A DNA stretch of 64,000 nucleotides from Acidobacterium sp. (GCA_003166955.1 PMUI01000086.1:62001-126000), one strand, 5' to 3'; positions 1-9,855 are shown, counted from the first letter of the stretch. Numbers and translations are program-made. Notes: generated by a model from the sequence alone, not told the origin.

Positions 1-135
1 GGCAATGCGCTGGTGACGGGGACGATGTCGACGCTCGATGAGCGGCTGCAGAGCCGCGTGGTGTGGCTGCTGCCGCTGGCGGCGGTGATGCTGCTGCTGG
101 CGTGGATGGATCGGAAGCGGCCATCGAGAGGCTGA
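1..135 (+). CDS. C-terminal end of a membrane protein (partial)
   Basis: An open frame runs in from the left edge and ends at a TGA at 133-135. The 44 visible residues contain one hydrophobic segment (about residues 22-36, rich in Leu, Ala and Val) followed by a short basic tail ending in RKRPSRG. This looks like the last membrane helix and cytoplasmic tail of a multi-pass protein. It lies 49 bp before a GT-C glycosyltransferase gene on the same strand, so it may be a related membrane glycosyltransferase, but too little is visible to assign a family. Confidence 0.6.
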   Translation, partial: GNALVTGTMSTLDERLQSRVVWLLPLAAVMLLLAWMDRKRPSRG

Positions 136-184
136 TCACGAGGGGCTGATAGAGTGGGTTCAGATTTTTTCTTCGGACAGCTCT

Positions 185-1597
185 TTGGAAGATTTGCGGA
201 CGCAGCGGCGCGACAGGCTGATGGTGGCAGCTCTTTTGGCGGCGGGGCTGGCGCTGCGGGTTTTCTTCATTGCGCATGGCGTCTCACAGGATGACGATTC
301 GGATGTTTACCAAGAGCTGGCGCGGAACTGGTTCCATCATGGCGTGTACGGGTTTTCCGGCGACACCGGGATCGACCCGACGCTGATCCGGCTGCCTGGC
401 TATCCACTGTTTCTGGGCATTGTGTTCTCGATTTTCGGCGATGGGCACATGCGGACGGTGGAGCTGCTGCAGGCGCTGCTCGATCTGTGTGAATGCTGGC
501 TGATTTTCGATACGGCGCGACGGGAGGTCTCGCAGCATGCGGGATGGGTGGCGCTGACGCTGGCGATGCTGTGCCCGTTCACAGCAGGGTATGCGGCCAG
601 CGGGATGACGGAGAGCCTCTCGATCGGGTGCGTGGCGCTGGCGATCTGGTCGACGGCGCGACTGCTGCGTGCCGTGCGAGCCAACCAGAGCACGGTGCTG
701 CCGATGGCGGGATTGGTCGTCGCGCTGGCGTGTGCCATTCTGCTGCGGCCGGATGGCGTTCTGCTGCCGGCGGCTTTTTGCACGGGTCTGTTCTGGTACG
801 CGAAGGGACAAGCAGGTGCGGCGCGGGCGCTGCGCCTTGCTGTGCTGGCCGGAGTGCTGGCGGTGCTGCCGTTAGTCCCGTGGACGATCCGGAATTATCG
901 CGTGTTTCATGTGGTGCAGCCGCTGGCGCCGAGGAACGCGAACAATCCTGTAGAATTTGTGCCGAACGGTTTTCACCGCTGGATGCGCACCTGGTCGATC
1001 GAGTTTGTGAATACCGGAACGGTGGCGTGGAATATGGGGACCGACCCCATCGGCCTCGATGTGATCCCCGCGCGCGCTTGCGACCCGGGCCCCGAGTGTA
1101 CGGAGATGGCAGCGGTGATCGCGGCTTACAACGTGCACAATGCCATCACGCCGGAGCTGGACGCGCGCTTCGGTGCGCTGGCGGATGAGCACATCCGCAG
1201 GCATCCGCTCGAGTATTACGTCGAGATGCCGGTGCTGCGGGTTTTGGATATGTGGCTGCGGCCGCGTACGGAGCTGTTTGACATCGATGTGTTCTGGTGG
1301 CGGATTCACGAGCATCCGCTTGGCAGCGGCATCGCGATCGGGCTGGCTGCGGTGAACCTGGGATATCTGGTGCTGTCGGTGATCGGATTTACAACACACC
1401 GCGTGCCCCTGGCCATCCCGCTGCTGCTGTACGTCCTGCTGCGCTGTATTTTGTTGGGGACCCTGGAGAGTCCCGAGCAGCGATACACCATGGAGGCGTT
1501 TCCGATCCTGTTTCTGGGGGGTGGGTGCGCGCTGGCGGGAAGCGGAGAGGGTCGGAGGCGGCGGGCCATTCTTCGTTCCAATACGGAACCGGGTTAA
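185..1597 (+). CDS. GT-C fold membrane glycosyltransferase (PMT/ArnT-like)
   Basis: A 470-residue multi-pass membrane protein. It has an N-terminal helix (about residues 15-30), then a loop with the acidic cluster SQDDDSDVYQELARNW. Such an acidic pair in the first large loop is typical of GT-C transferases that take sugar from polyprenyl-phosphate donors (PMT/ArnT, GT39/GT83-like). About nine further hydrophobic segments follow, with a long extracytoplasmic stretch around residues 235-345. The likely role is transfer of a sugar to a protein or lipid on the outer face of the inner membrane; the acceptor cannot be told. The start shown is a TTG. An in-frame ATG at 221 would remove 12 residues without harming the first helix, so the start is uncertain. 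Confidence 0.7.
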   Translation: MEDLRTQRRDRLMVAALLAAGLALRVFFIAHGVSQDDDSDVYQELARNWFHHGVYGFSGDTGIDPTLIRLPGYPLFLGIVFSIFGDGHMRTVELLQALLDLCECWLIFDTARREVSQHAGWVALTLAMLCPFTAGYAASGMTESLSIGCVALAIWSTARLLRAVRANQSTVLPMAGLVVALACAILLRPDGVLLPAAFCTGLFWYAKGQAGAARALRLAVLAGVLAVLPLVPWTIRNYRVFHVVQPLAPRNANNPVEFVPNGFHRWMRTWSIEFVNTGTVAWNMGTDPIGLDVIPARACDPGPECTEMAAVIAAYNVHNAITPELDARFGALADEHIRRHPLEYYVEMPVLRVLDMWLRPRTELFDIDVFWWRIHEHPLGSGIAIGLAAVNLGYLVLSVIGFTTHRVPLAIPLLLYVLLRCILLGTLESPEQRYTMEAFPILFLGGGCALAGSGEGRRRRAILRSNTEPG

Positions 1598-1606
1598 ACT
1601 CCCTGC

Positions 1607-1885
1607 ATGCTCTTCATGGTGGTCGAGTCTTTCCGGCATGGTGACGCGCGCCCGGTGGGCGAGCGATTCCAGCGGCGCGGGCGGATGATGCCCGACGGGC
1701 TGACGTATCACGCGAGCTGGGTGGATCTGGCGGGCCGGAGGTGTTTCCAGATTATGGAGGCGGCCGACGAGGGGCTGCTCCGGGAGTGGATGGGGAACTG
1801 GGACGATCTGGTGGATTTTGAGGTGATTCCGGTAATGACGTCGGTGCAGTTCTGGTCGAAGACCGAATTGGGAGCAGACGCGTAA
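1607..1885 (+). CDS. DUF3303 family protein
   Basis: A 92-residue soluble protein starting MLFMVVESF and carrying the pattern typical of DUF3303: an opening beta strand, a RGRMMPDGL segment, a SWVDLAGRRCFQIME strand and a closing DFEVIPVMTS strand. The family has a dimeric alpha-beta barrel-like layout and no known function. It begins 9 bp after the glycosyltransferase stop and may be co-transcribed with it. Confidence 0.75.
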   Translation: MLFMVVESFRHGDARPVGERFQRRGRMMPDGLTYHASWVDLAGRRCFQIMEAADEGLLREWMGNWDDLVDFEVIPVMTSVQFWSKTELGADA

Positions 1886-1969
1886 ATCGGGCGCGGTGTT
1901 TCATTGCGCGACTGTGCTCCGGCGGGGCGCTGCCGATAGAATCGTTAGAGCAAACTACCGGAAACTCAG

Positions 1970-3019
1970 GTGCCCATGTTGACCGTATCGACCACGCCTG
2001 TTGCGCTGAAGGCGCTGACTTTTCAGGAACTGCTGCTCCGGCTCCAGAATTTCTGGGCGGAGCGGGGCTGCGTACTGGCGCAGCCCTACGACATGGAGGT
2101 GGGCGCGGGGACGATGTCGCCGGACACCTTTCTGCGCGTGCTGGGGCCGGACCCGGTAGCGATTGCCTACATGCAGCCTTCGCGGCGGCCGGCGGACGGG
2201 CGGTACGGCGAGAATCCGAACCGGCTGTACAAGCACACGCAGCTGCAGGTGATCCTGAAGCCGCCGCCGGAGGATATCCAGGACATTTACCTGCAGTCGC
2301 TTGAGGCGATCGGGATTCGTCTGCGCGAGCACGACATCAAGTTCGAGGAAGACAACTGGGAATGGCCGGTGGGTGGGGCGTGGGGCGTGGGCTGGCAGGT
2401 GATGCTGGACGGTCTCGAGATCACGCAGTTCACGTACTTCCAGCAGTGCGGCGGGATGGATCTGGACCCGATCTCGGGCGAGATCACGTATGGCCTGGAG
2501 AGAATCGCGGCGTTTCTGCAGGATGTGGATTCGCTGTACGACGTGGTGTGGGCGGTCGATCCGAAGACGGGGAAGCAGGTGACGTACGGCGACATACGGC
2601 TCGAAGAGGAGCTGCAGCTTTCGGTATATAACTTCGAGGCGGCAGACATCGGCAAGCTGTGGGAGCATCTGCGGCTGTATGAGGCCGAGTGCCAGGCGCT
2701 GCTGGATGCGTTTCACCAGCAGTTCAAGGTGGAGAAGTCGGCGGAGCGGAAGGAGAAGATCCACGACCGGTTGGTGCATGACGGCGCGGCGACCCCGGCG
2801 GACGAGGATATGCGCAGGGCGCTGCGGCGGTTTCCAGTGCTGGCAGCTTATGAGCTGTGCCTGAAGTGCTCGCACTTATTCAATCTGCTGGATGCGCGCG
2901 GGGCGATTTCGGTGACGGAGCGCGTGGCGGTGATGGCGCGGATTCGCAATATGGTAGTGGGCGTGGCGAAGGCGTACGCCCAGCAACGGCAAAGAGCGGG
3001 GGCCCGGTACGATGGCTGA
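1970..3019 (+). CDS. glyQ: Glycine--tRNA ligase alpha subunit
   Basis: Catalytic subunit of the bacterial two-subunit (alpha2beta2) glycyl-tRNA synthetase, which charges tRNA-Gly with glycine in the cytosol. The N-terminus [19 protein letters not shown] and the motif [19 protein letters not shown] are hallmarks of GlyQ, and [19 protein letters not shown] follows. At 349 residues it is slightly longer than the usual 290-310. The start is either GTG 1970 or ATG 1976. The last 8 bp overlap glyS, as expected for coupled translation of a fixed-ratio complex. Confidence 0.97.
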   Translation: MPMLTVSTTPVALKALTFQELLLRLQNFWAERGCVLAQPYDMEVGAGTMSPDTFLRVLGPDPVAIAYMQPSRRPADGRYGENPNRLYKHTQLQVILKPPPEDIQDIYLQSLEAIGIRLREHDIKFEEDNWEWPVGGAWGVGWQVMLDGLEITQFTYFQQCGGMDLDPISGEITYGLERIAAFLQDVDSLYDVVWAVDPKTGKQVTYGDIRLEEELQLSVYNFEAADIGKLWEHLRLYEAECQALLDAFHQQFKVEKSAERKEKIHDRLVHDGAATPADEDMRRALRRFPVLAAYELCLKCSHLFNLLDARGAISVTERVAVMARIRNMVVGVAKAYAQQRQRAGARYDG

Positions 3020-5237
3020 CCTGTTGTTCGAAGCAGGACTGGAAGAGATTCCGGCGCGCATGATTGCCGCCGCGGAAGCGGAGCTGACCGAGCGCGTGGT
3101 GGAGCTGCTGCGGCGCGAGCGGCTGCTGGAAGAGGAGCACGAGGTACACAGCTATTCGACGCCGCGGCGCCTGGCGGTGCAGGTGAATGGGGTGCGGCGG
3201 CGACAGCGGGACGCGACGCGGGAGCTGACCGGGCCCGCATGGAATGTGGCATTCAGGAACGGCGAGCCGACCGCGGCGGCGCTGGCTTTTGCGCGCAAGG
3301 CGGGGATGACCGAACAGCAGCTGCGCAAGGCAAGCGTCGAGGAGGAGCATCTGCGGGGCACCGACCTGAACTCCGAACTGCTGAACCGGGCAGAGATGAA
3401 GAGCAAGCTCGAGGAGGACCCCAACGGAGAGACGCGTCTGTTCAAAGTGACGAGCGCGAAGGGCGAATATCTGGCGGCCATGGTGCGGGACAAGGGCCGC
3501 GCCGCCACTGAGGTGCTGCCCGATCGGCTGGCCGGGGAGCTGGCCGCGGTTTACTGGCCGAAGAATATGTACTGGCGGCCGCTGAAGGTGGAGTTTTTTG
3601 TCCGGCCGGTGCGCTGGCTGGTGGCGCTGCTGGATCACGAGATCCTTCCGGTGGAATTTGCGGGCGTTCATGCGGCGAACCTTACCTGGGGGCACCGCAT
3701 TCTGCATGGCGACGCGCCGGTGGCGGTCGATCATCCGGACGATTATCTGGGGGTGCTGGAAGCAGCGAAGGTGACGGCGGATGTGAAGCTGCGGCGGTAT
3801 CGGATTCGCAAGGCGCTGGATGCGGAGACGCGCGCTGTGCCGGGCGCGCGCTGGCGCGAGGATCAGGCGCTGGTGGAGACGGTGACGCACCTGACGGAGT
3901 GGCCGTCGGTGGTGCTGGGGAACTTCGATCCTGAATTTCTGCAGTTGCCGGAGGAAGTGCTGGTGACGGTGATGCGGGATCACCAGAAATACTTTGCGGT
4001 CGAGAACGCGGAGGGCAGGCTGGAGCCGTATTTTCTGGCGGTGCTGAACACGCATCCGGAGGAGACGGGGATTGAGACGATCCGACACGGACACGAACGG
4101 GTGCTGCGGGCGCGCTTCAACGACGCGCGGTTTTTCTGGCGGATGGATCAGAAGACGCCGCTTGAAGATCGCGTGCAGATGCTGAAGTCGGTGACGTTCC
4201 ACAAGGAACTGGGCACCTACTGGGACAAGACGCAGGCGAACCTGAAGATTGCGGAAACCCTGGCCGGATTGCTCAAACAGCGGGGAATCGAGGTCGATCA
4301 GTCGGCGTTGTTGAAGGGGGTCGAGCTGGCAAAGACCGACCTGACGACCGAGTTGGTGAAGGAGTTCACGGAGCTTCAGGGCATAGTGGGCGGACTGTAT
4401 GCGCGGGCGCAGGGCCTGGGCGAGAAGGTGGCGCAGGCGATCTACTGGCAGTATTCGCCGGCCGCGGTGGAGGCCCCGATTCCACCGACGGTGGAAGGGC
4501 AGGTGCTGGGCATCGCGGATCGCATCCAGACCATTACCGCGATGTTCTCGATCGGCCTCGAGCCGACGGGATCGAAGGATCCGTTTGCGTTGCGGCGGGC
4601 GGCGAATGCCATTGTGAAGATTCTGGCGGAGACGGGATTGCCGCTGGTGCGTTCGGATCTGTTCCGGGCGGTTCCGGCCGATGTGAGCGAAGAGACGCAG
4701 AAGAAGCTGGCGGCGTTCTTTGAGGAGCGGTTTGAGTTCTGGCTGCGCGATATGCGCGGGTTTGCGTATGACGTAGTGAATGCCGTGGTGGCGGTGCGTT
4801 CGGACAACATGCGCGATGCGATCGCACGCGCGGAGGCGCTGACAGCGGTGCGCGGGTCGGAAGACCTGGCGGCGATTGCGGCGGCGTTCAAGCGGATCAA
4901 GAATATTCTGCGCCAGGCGCAGGAGAAGGGGATTCTGCAGCCAAGGCAGGACGTCGGCGCTCTTAACCCCACATTGCTGGCCGATCCTGCGGAGAAGGCG
5001 CTGCATTCCGAGGCGATGAAGCTGGCTCCTGTGGTGGAAGATCTGCGGCGCCGTCAGGAGTATCGCGAGGCTCTGGAGAAGATCGCCACCCTGCGGCCGC
5101 ATGTCGACCTGTTCTTCGACAAGGTGATGGTGATGGTAGACGAGGTGGCGCTGCGCAACAATCGGCTGGCGCTGATCGGCGAAGTGCTGGGTGCGTTTTC
5201 GAAGATTGCGGATTTTTCCGAACTGGTTGCGGCGTAG
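3012..5237 (+). CDS. glyS: Glycine--tRNA ligase beta subunit
   Basis: A 741-residue tRNA-binding subunit of glycyl-tRNA synthetase. It opens with the typical [17 protein letters not shown] and continues with the YSTPRRLAV segment. The HD-like region [10 protein letters not shown] lies in the middle, with [14 protein letters not shown] after it. The C-terminal DALR anticodon-binding domain contains [14 protein letters not shown] and [12 protein letters not shown]. The ATG lies inside the glyQ end (8 bp overlap). A 15-bp gap separates it from the next gene, so the methyltransferase may be transcribed with it. Confidence 0.97.
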   Translation: MADLLFEAGLEEIPARMIAAAEAELTERVVELLRRERLLEEEHEVHSYSTPRRLAVQVNGVRRRQRDATRELTGPAWNVAFRNGEPTAAALAFARKAGMTEQQLRKASVEEEHLRGTDLNSELLNRAEMKSKLEEDPNGETRLFKVTSAKGEYLAAMVRDKGRAATEVLPDRLAGELAAVYWPKNMYWRPLKVEFFVRPVRWLVALLDHEILPVEFAGVHAANLTWGHRILHGDAPVAVDHPDDYLGVLEAAKVTADVKLRRYRIRKALDAETRAVPGARWREDQALVETVTHLTEWPSVVLGNFDPEFLQLPEEVLVTVMRDHQKYFAVENAEGRLEPYFLAVLNTHPEETGIETIRHGHERVLRARFNDARFFWRMDQKTPLEDRVQMLKSVTFHKELGTYWDKTQANLKIAETLAGLLKQRGIEVDQSALLKGVELAKTDLTTELVKEFTELQGIVGGLYARAQGLGEKVAQAIYWQYSPAAVEAPIPPTVEGQVLGIADRIQTITAMFSIGLEPTGSKDPFALRRAANAIVKILAETGLPLVRSDLFRAVPADVSEETQKKLAAFFEERFEFWLRDMRGFAYDVVNAVVAVRSDNMRDAIARAEALTAVRGSEDLAAIAAAFKRIKNILRQAQEKGILQPRQDVGALNPTLLADPAEKALHSEAMKLAPVVEDLRRRQEYREALEKIATLRPHVDLFFDKVMVMVDEVALRNNRLALIGEVLGAFSKIADFSELVAA

Positions 5238-5252
5238 GGAGACCTCAGACGA

Positions 5253-5948
5253 TTGAAATTCCCCGGAAACACAAAGCGAAAGCCAGCAAAGACCTGGGTC
5301 GCGGTGGAGAACTACCTCGACGGGCTGCTGATTCCGTCGGATCCGGCACTCGATGCAGCGCTGGCGGACAGCGCTGCATCGAAGTTGCCGGACATCGCGG
5401 TGACGCCGAGCCAGGGAAAGTTACTGCATCTGCTGGCGAAGATGAAGGGCGCACGGAAGATCCTCGAGATCGGAACACTGGGTGGGTACAGCACGATCTG
5501 GCTGGCGCGCGCGCTGCCCAGCGATGGGATTCTGGTGACGCTGGAATCGGATCAAAAGCATTTTGAGGTTGCACAGCAGAATATTCTGCGTGCCGGTTTT
5601 GCGAAGCTCGTCCAGCGGCGGCTGGGGCGCGCACTCGACGCGCTGCCGCAGATTTCGGCTGAGGGGATTGGGCCCTTCGATTTCTTTTTTATCGACGCGG
5701 ACAAAGAGAATACGGCAGAGTATTTCGACTGGGCGCTGCGGCTGTCGCGGGCGGGCTCGGTGATCATCGTCGACAACGTGATCCGCGATGGTGAGGTGGC
5801 GAATGCGGAGACGGCCGATCCGCGGGTGCAGGGGATTCGGCGGTTCAACGAGGCGCTGGCGCGCGAAGAGCGGGTGAGCGCGACGACGCTCCAGACCGTG
5901 GGCAGCAAGGGATACGACGGCTTCACGCTGGCGGTGGTGCTCGACTAG
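5253..5948 (+). CDS. O-methyltransferase, caffeoyl-CoA OMT family (family 3)
   Basis: A SAM-dependent O-methyltransferase of about 231 residues. The SAM-binding motif LEIGTLGGYSTIWLARALP is clear, as are the metal-binding and catalytic stretch FIDADKENTAEYFDWAL and the VDNVIRDGEV loop of class-I-like, divalent-cation-dependent OMTs. The substrate cannot be predicted. The start shown is TTG 5253; the N-terminal TWVAVENYLDGLL segment of the family begins about 13 residues later, so TTG fits the length. Its stop TAG overlaps the stop of the convergent alcohol dehydrogenase inside one CTAG palindrome. Confidence 0.88.
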   Translation: MKFPGNTKRKPAKTWVAVENYLDGLLIPSDPALDAALADSAASKLPDIAVTPSQGKLLHLLAKMKGARKILEIGTLGGYSTIWLARALPSDGILVTLESDQKHFEVAQQNILRAGFAKLVQRRLGRALDALPQISAEGIGPFDFFFIDADKENTAEYFDWALRLSRAGSVIIVDNVIRDGEVANAETADPRVQGIRRFNEALAREERVSATTLQTVGSKGYDGFTLAVVLD

Positions 5949-6943
5949 GGAATCACCACGGCGGCGCCGTCGATGGCGTCGTTCGCGACGGCGGCCAGCG
6001 CGTCGTTGACCTGATCGAGGCGGAAGACGGTGGTGCGCGGGCGGATTCCGATTTTCGCGGCGAGAGCGATGAAATCGCGGCCATCCTGACGGGTCATGTT
6101 GGCGACGCTGCGCAGCTGGCGCTCGCCCCACAGCAGCGAATCGTAGTCGAACTGCGGGATGCGGTCGAGGTGGATGGCGTTGATGGCGACGATGCCGCCT
6201 TTGCGCAGCGAGGCCAGCGCCGCGACGACGACATCGCCGCTGGGCGCGAAGGTGACGGCCGAGTCGAGCGGGACGGGCGGGCGTTCGGTGGCGTCGCCGA
6301 CCCATGTTGCGCCCATGTCGCGGGCCAGCTGCCGATGCGATGCGCCGCGCGTGGAGACATAGACTTCGCAGTTCCAGGACTTGAGGACCTCGATGGCGAG
6401 ATGCGCGGAGGCACCGAAGCCGAAGAGGCCGACGCGATCGCCGGTGGCGACTTCAGCGACACGAAGACTGCGGAAACCGATGATGCCTGCACAGAGGAGT
6501 GGCGCAAGGTTGGTGGCTGAGGGTTCTTCGGGAAGCGGGGTGAGGAAGTCGGCGCGGGCGACGGCATATTCGGCGTAGCCGCCGTTGACGGAATAGCCGG
6601 TGTAAGTGGGATGGTCGCAGAGGTTCTCGCGATTCTTGCGGCAGAGCGGGCAGGTGCCGTCGACACCGCCGAGCCAGGAGACGCCGGCACGGTGGCCGAT
6701 GTGGATCGAGTCGACGCCGGGCCCAAGTTTTTCGACGCGCGCGACGATTTGATGGCCGGGCGTAACGGAGTCGCGCAGGGGCTTGAGTTCGCCCGCGGTG
6801 ATGTGAAGGTCGGTGCGGCAGACGCCACAGGCTTCCACCTTGAGGAGAACCTGGCCGGGCCCAGGCTCGGGGATGGGCAGGTCTTCGAGAACCAGCGGGC
6901 GCGAGGCGATGGGAGCGGGATGGTGGAGGACGGCGGCGCGCAT
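5945..6943 (-). CDS. Zinc-dependent alcohol dehydrogenase (MDR family)
   Basis: A 332-residue medium-chain dehydrogenase/reductase. It has the N-terminal catalytic-zinc Cys in ACGVCRTDLHI. A GHQIV motif stands where GHE is usual, so the second zinc-site residue Glu is Gln here. The structural-zinc lobe is CPLCRKNRENLC, and the Rossmann glycine motif is GLFGFGASAHLA. It resembles the AdhA-like alcohol dehydrogenases that act on short and aromatic alcohols or aldehydes. It lies 29 bp downstream of the YiaK-like gene and ends a four-gene redox cluster. Confidence 0.85.
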   Translation of the reverse strand: MRAAVLHHPAPIASRPLVLEDLPIPEPGPGQVLLKVEACGVCRTDLHITAGELKPLRDSVTPGHQIVARVEKLGPGVDSIHIGHRAGVSWLGGVDGTCPLCRKNRENLCDHPTYTGYSVNGGYAEYAVARADFLTPLPEEPSATNLAPLLCAGIIGFRSLRVAEVATGDRVGLFGFGASAHLAIEVLKSWNCEVYVSTRGASHRQLARDMGATWVGDATERPPVPLDSAVTFAPSGDVVVAALASLRKGGIVAINAIHLDRIPQFDYDSLLWGERQLRSVANMTRQDGRDFIALAAKIGIRPRTTVFRLDQVNDALAAVANDAIDGAAVVIP

Positions 6944-6972
6944 CTTTTCTTTAGATTAGCGCCGGAACGCAA

Positions 6973-7965
6973 TCAGAGTCGTCGCAGATCGATCCACAAT
7001 TCTTCGCGGACGGGAAGGCCGAGGGCAAGATTTTCGGCGCGGGTTTGCAGAACCTGCTGGCCGGGATAGCGCACGGCGCCGGGGTTGCCGGCGAGGACGG
7101 AGTCAACGATGGCGTCGGCTGTACGGACGGAGTCTTCGCTGGGTTGCAGGCGCGCGAGATTGAATGCGAGGAAGACCTGAGAGAGGCTGGTTTCCTTCAC
7201 CGGCTCGATGGGAATCTGGTGCGTCGCGAGTCCGCCGGAGAGGAGAGCCGCTACCGTGTCGAGCATCATGGCGAGACCTGAGCCTTTCCAGTAGCCGATG
7301 GGGAGCGGGCGCTGCGAGGCTTCGATGGCGGCGGGATCGCGCGTGAGATTGCCGGCGGTGTCGAATCCGCCGTCGACGGGGAGTAGCCGACCCTTCTGCT
7401 GGTAGGTGGCAAGTGCGCCGTAGGAAAACTGTGACATCGCCATGTCGAGGACGACGTGTCCGGCGGGACGCGGCACCGCGACGATGAGCGGATTGTTACC
7501 GAGTGCGGGAGCCGACGCGCCCCACGGCGGAAGATTGGCGAGGGTGTTGGTCCAGCAAACGCCAATGAAACCTGTGTCCGCGACCTGCCAGCCGTAAGTG
7601 CCACCGCGCATCCAGTGATTCGTGTTGGCGAGCGCGACGCAGCCGATGCCGTGTTCGCGGCTGAGCTCGATGGCGCGTGCCATCGATGACCATGCGTTGA
7701 GATTGCCCGGGCCGCGTCGGCCATCCCAGCGCTCGATGGCGCCGAGTTGCTGGATGCACTCGGGCGCGGCATGGATATCGACGGTGCCGTTGCGGATCGT
7801 TTCGAGAAAACGCGGGAAACGCTCGATGCCGTGGGAGTAGATGCCGTCGCGCGTGGTCTCAGCAAAGAGACGGGCACAATGCTCGGCGCGTTCGCGCTCA
7901 AAGCCGATGCCGACGAGGATCGCGGTGAGTGTCGACGCGATTTCAGCGAAGGGGATGCGGAGCAT
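6973..7965 (-). CDS. yiaK: 3-dehydro-L-gulonate 2-dehydrogenase (YiaK/Ldh2 family)
   Basis: A 330-residue member of the malate/L-lactate/ureidoglycolate dehydrogenase superfamily, an NAD(P)H enzyme without a Rossmann fold. It closely follows the E. coli YiaK pattern: GIYSHGIERFPRF, NHWMRGGTYGWQ, PPWGA, GNNPLIVAVP, PVDGGFDTAGNLT and LPIGYWKGSG. YiaK reduces 2,3-diketo-L-gulonate to 3-keto-L-gulonate during ascorbate and gulonate breakdown. No other yia/ula genes are nearby, so the true substrate may be another 2-keto acid. Its ATG overlaps the preceding stop by one base (TAATG), so it is translationally coupled to the disulfide reductase. Confidence 0.85.
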   Translation of the reverse strand: MLRIPFAEIASTLTAILVGIGFERERAEHCARLFAETTRDGIYSHGIERFPRFLETIRNGTVDIHAAPECIQQLGAIERWDGRRGPGNLNAWSSMARAIELSREHGIGCVALANTNHWMRGGTYGWQVADTGFIGVCWTNTLANLPPWGASAPALGNNPLIVAVPRPAGHVVLDMAMSQFSYGALATYQQKGRLLPVDGGFDTAGNLTRDPAAIEASQRPLPIGYWKGSGLAMMLDTVAALLSGGLATHQIPIEPVKETSLSQVFLAFNLARLQPSEDSVRTADAIVDSVLAGNPGAVRYPGQQVLQTRAENLALGLPVREELWIDLRRL

Positions 7966-9341
7966 TATTCGAGAGGCTTCAGGTCTTCGAATGTCGTCGG
8001 GATGAGCTCGGCGACGGTGGGATGGATATGCACGGAGTGGGTAAGCAGCGACGCGGGTTGGCGCGCATACATCGCTGTGAGAATGCAGTGAACAGCCTCG
8101 TCGCCGCCGGTGCCGAAGACGGTTGCGCCGAGGATTTGCTGCGTCTCAGCATCGACGAGGACCTTGATGAAGCCGAAGGTCTCGCCTTTTTCGATGGCGC
8201 GATTGACGCGGGTCATGGGGCGCTTGCCGATGAGCGCGGCCTTCTTTGTTGCGCGAACCTCGGCTTCGGACATGCCTATTTGCGCGAGGGGAGGATCGAT
8301 ATAGAGGGCGCTGGCGGGAATGCGGTTGCTGATGCGGCGTCCTGCATTGTCGAGCAGGTTTTCAGCGGCGATTTCGTAGTCGTTGTACGACGTGTGGGTG
8401 AAAGCGCCGCGGCCGTTGCAGTCTCCGAGGGCGAAGATGCCGGCGACGCTGGTGCGCAGCTGATCGTCGACGGGGATGAAGCCGCGCTCGTCGGGCGTTA
8501 TCCCGGCGGCTTGCAGATTCAGATCATCGGTATTGGGTGTGCGGCCGACGGCGAGCAGGATGTGGGAGCCGTCGATGTGCGGCTCACCTTCGTCGCAATC
8601 AAGGCCGACGGAGACCTGGCTGCCGCTCTGTTCAAGGTGAATGCAGTTGGCGTTGAGACGGACGTCGATGCCTTCGGAGTCGAAGATTTCGCGAATCACT
8701 TTGGAGGCGTCCTCATCCTCATGCGGGGCGAGGCGGGAACTCTTGTCGACGATGGTGACCTGCGATCCGAAGCGGCGAAACATCTGTGCGAATTCGAGGC
8801 CGACGTAGCCTGCACCCACAACGATCAGGTGCTCGGGAAGCAGCTCGATATCGAGGAGGGTGGTGCTGGTGAGAAACGGGACGGAATCGACGCCGGTCAT
8901 TTTGGGGACGGTGGGCCGCGCGCCGACGTTGAGAAATATCTTCGGGGCCTCCAGAACATCATCGTCGACGCGCATCGTAGTGGCCGATTCGAAGGCGGCG
9001 GTTCCGGTGAAGACGGTGCAGTTTTCGGTTCCGCGCAGCAATTTTTCGACGCCGGTGCGGGAGTTGAGCACGATGGCATCCTTGCGGGCTTTAACGGCGC
9101 GCAGATCGACGGCGACGGGACCGGCATGCACGCCGAAGTCGGCGCCGCGGCGGGCGAGATGAGCAGCGTGGGCGCTGGCGACCATGGCCTTGGTCGGCGT
9201 GCATCCGTTGTTGACGCAGGTGCCGCCGAACAGATGGCGCTCGACCATGGCGACTTTCCAGCCCGCGCCGGCAAGGCGAGTGGCGAGCGAAGGACCGGCC
9301 TGACCTGCGCCCACGACGATCGCGTCGAAACTGTATTTCAT
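7965..9341 (-). CDS. Class I pyridine nucleotide-disulfide oxidoreductase (MerA-like, no Hg-binding Cys pair)
   Basis: A 458-residue flavoprotein starting MKYSFDAIVVGAGQAG, with an FAD-binding GxGxxG motif. The redox-active disulfide is at C42/C47 in GGTCVNNGCTPTKA. The NAD(P) site is in LIVVGAGYVGLEFA, the second FAD contact is FALGDCNGRGAFTHT, and the C-terminal dimer domain carries the catalytic base in HSVHIHPTVAELIP. It lacks the vicinal Cys pair at the C-terminus and the N-terminal metal-binding domain of mercuric reductase, so Hg(II) reduction is unlikely. The longer upstream frame is a shadow of the DUF4126 gene. ATGA overlap (4 bp) with DUF4126 upstream and TAATG with yiaK downstream mark one operon. 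Confidence 0.9.
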   Translation of the reverse strand: MKYSFDAIVVGAGQAGPSLATRLAGAGWKVAMVERHLFGGTCVNNGCTPTKAMVASAHAAHLARRGADFGVHAGPVAVDLRAVKARKDAIVLNSRTGVEKLLRGTENCTVFTGTAAFESATTMRVDDDVLEAPKIFLNVGARPTVPKMTGVDSVPFLTSTTLLDIELLPEHLIVVGAGYVGLEFAQMFRRFGSQVTIVDKSSRLAPHEDEDASKVIREIFDSEGIDVRLNANCIHLEQSGSQVSVGLDCDEGEPHIDGSHILLAVGRTPNTDDLNLQAAGITPDERGFIPVDDQLRTSVAGIFALGDCNGRGAFTHTSYNDYEIAAENLLDNAGRRISNRIPASALYIDPPLAQIGMSEAEVRATKKAALIGKRPMTRVNRAIEKGETFGFIKVLVDAETQQILGATVFGTGGDEAVHCILTAMYARQPASLLTHSVHIHPTVAELIPTTFEDLKPLE

Positions 9342-9799
9342 CGAAGCCTCAGGATGGGGATGATGGCGATGGCGAGCGCCGCGATGTCTTCGAGAATGGC
9401 AGCGGGCCAATCCCGGCCAAAGGCGGAAGCCAGTTTGGCGCGAACTGCAGCGCCGCCGAGCGTGCCGACGACAGCACCGATGGCCCCGAGGCACAGGCCG
9501 ATGAGAAGTTTGCCTCCGGATGCTCCGACCGTGGCGCCAACCAGCGAGCCGCTGAGGATACGGATGACGAAAGAGGGCGGTTGCTTGCGGCTGGGCGTCT
9601 TCGGCAGCTTGTCGGCGACGAGTTCGCCCGCGGCGAGGATGGTGAAGACGAGGGCAGTGACGCGGTAACTCATCAAGGCGACGTACGTCTCCCCGACGTT
9701 GAGCAGATTGAGGCGAGCCGCCCAGCTGACGACGGCGGGAGCGAGCATGGAGCGCAGGCCCGCTACCAGGCCAACGAGAAAGGCACAAAGCAGAAGCAT
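9338..9799 (-). CDS. DUF4126 integral membrane protein
   Basis: A 153-residue protein with four hydrophobic segments (about residues 1-25, 43-60, 80-100 and 103-125) and the glycine-rich GSLVGATVGASGGKL and GLCLGAIGAVVGTLGG stretches typical of DUF4126. The function is not established. The 3' end overlaps the start of the disulfide reductase by 4 bp, so the two products are made together. A role in supplying the reductase with a membrane partner is possible but only an inference. Confidence 0.8.
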   Translation of the reverse strand: MLLLCAFLVGLVAGLRSMLAPAVVSWAARLNLLNVGETYVALMSYRVTALVFTILAAGELVADKLPKTPSRKQPPSFVIRILSGSLVGATVGASGGKLLIGLCLGAIGAVVGTLGGAAVRAKLASAFGRDWPAAILEDIAALAIAIIPILRLR

Positions 9800-9855
9800 T
9801 TCAATCCTCCGAGAATAAAAAGCAGCGTGACGACGGTTGCTTTCCTGGAATTGGG

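Noticed and set aside
2880-5102. Long minus-strand frame of 740 codons opposite glyS
   Set aside because: glyS is unambiguous; the antisense translation is Arg/His/Leu-rich without domains.
7965-9341. Mercuric reductase assignment
   Set aside because: The C-terminal vicinal cysteines and N-terminal metal-binding domain are absent.
7929-9668. Long plus-strand frame of 579 codons
   Set aside because: It is antisense to the disulfide reductase and DUF4126 genes, which have clear motifs. The frame shows no family pattern and results from GC-rich codon bias.
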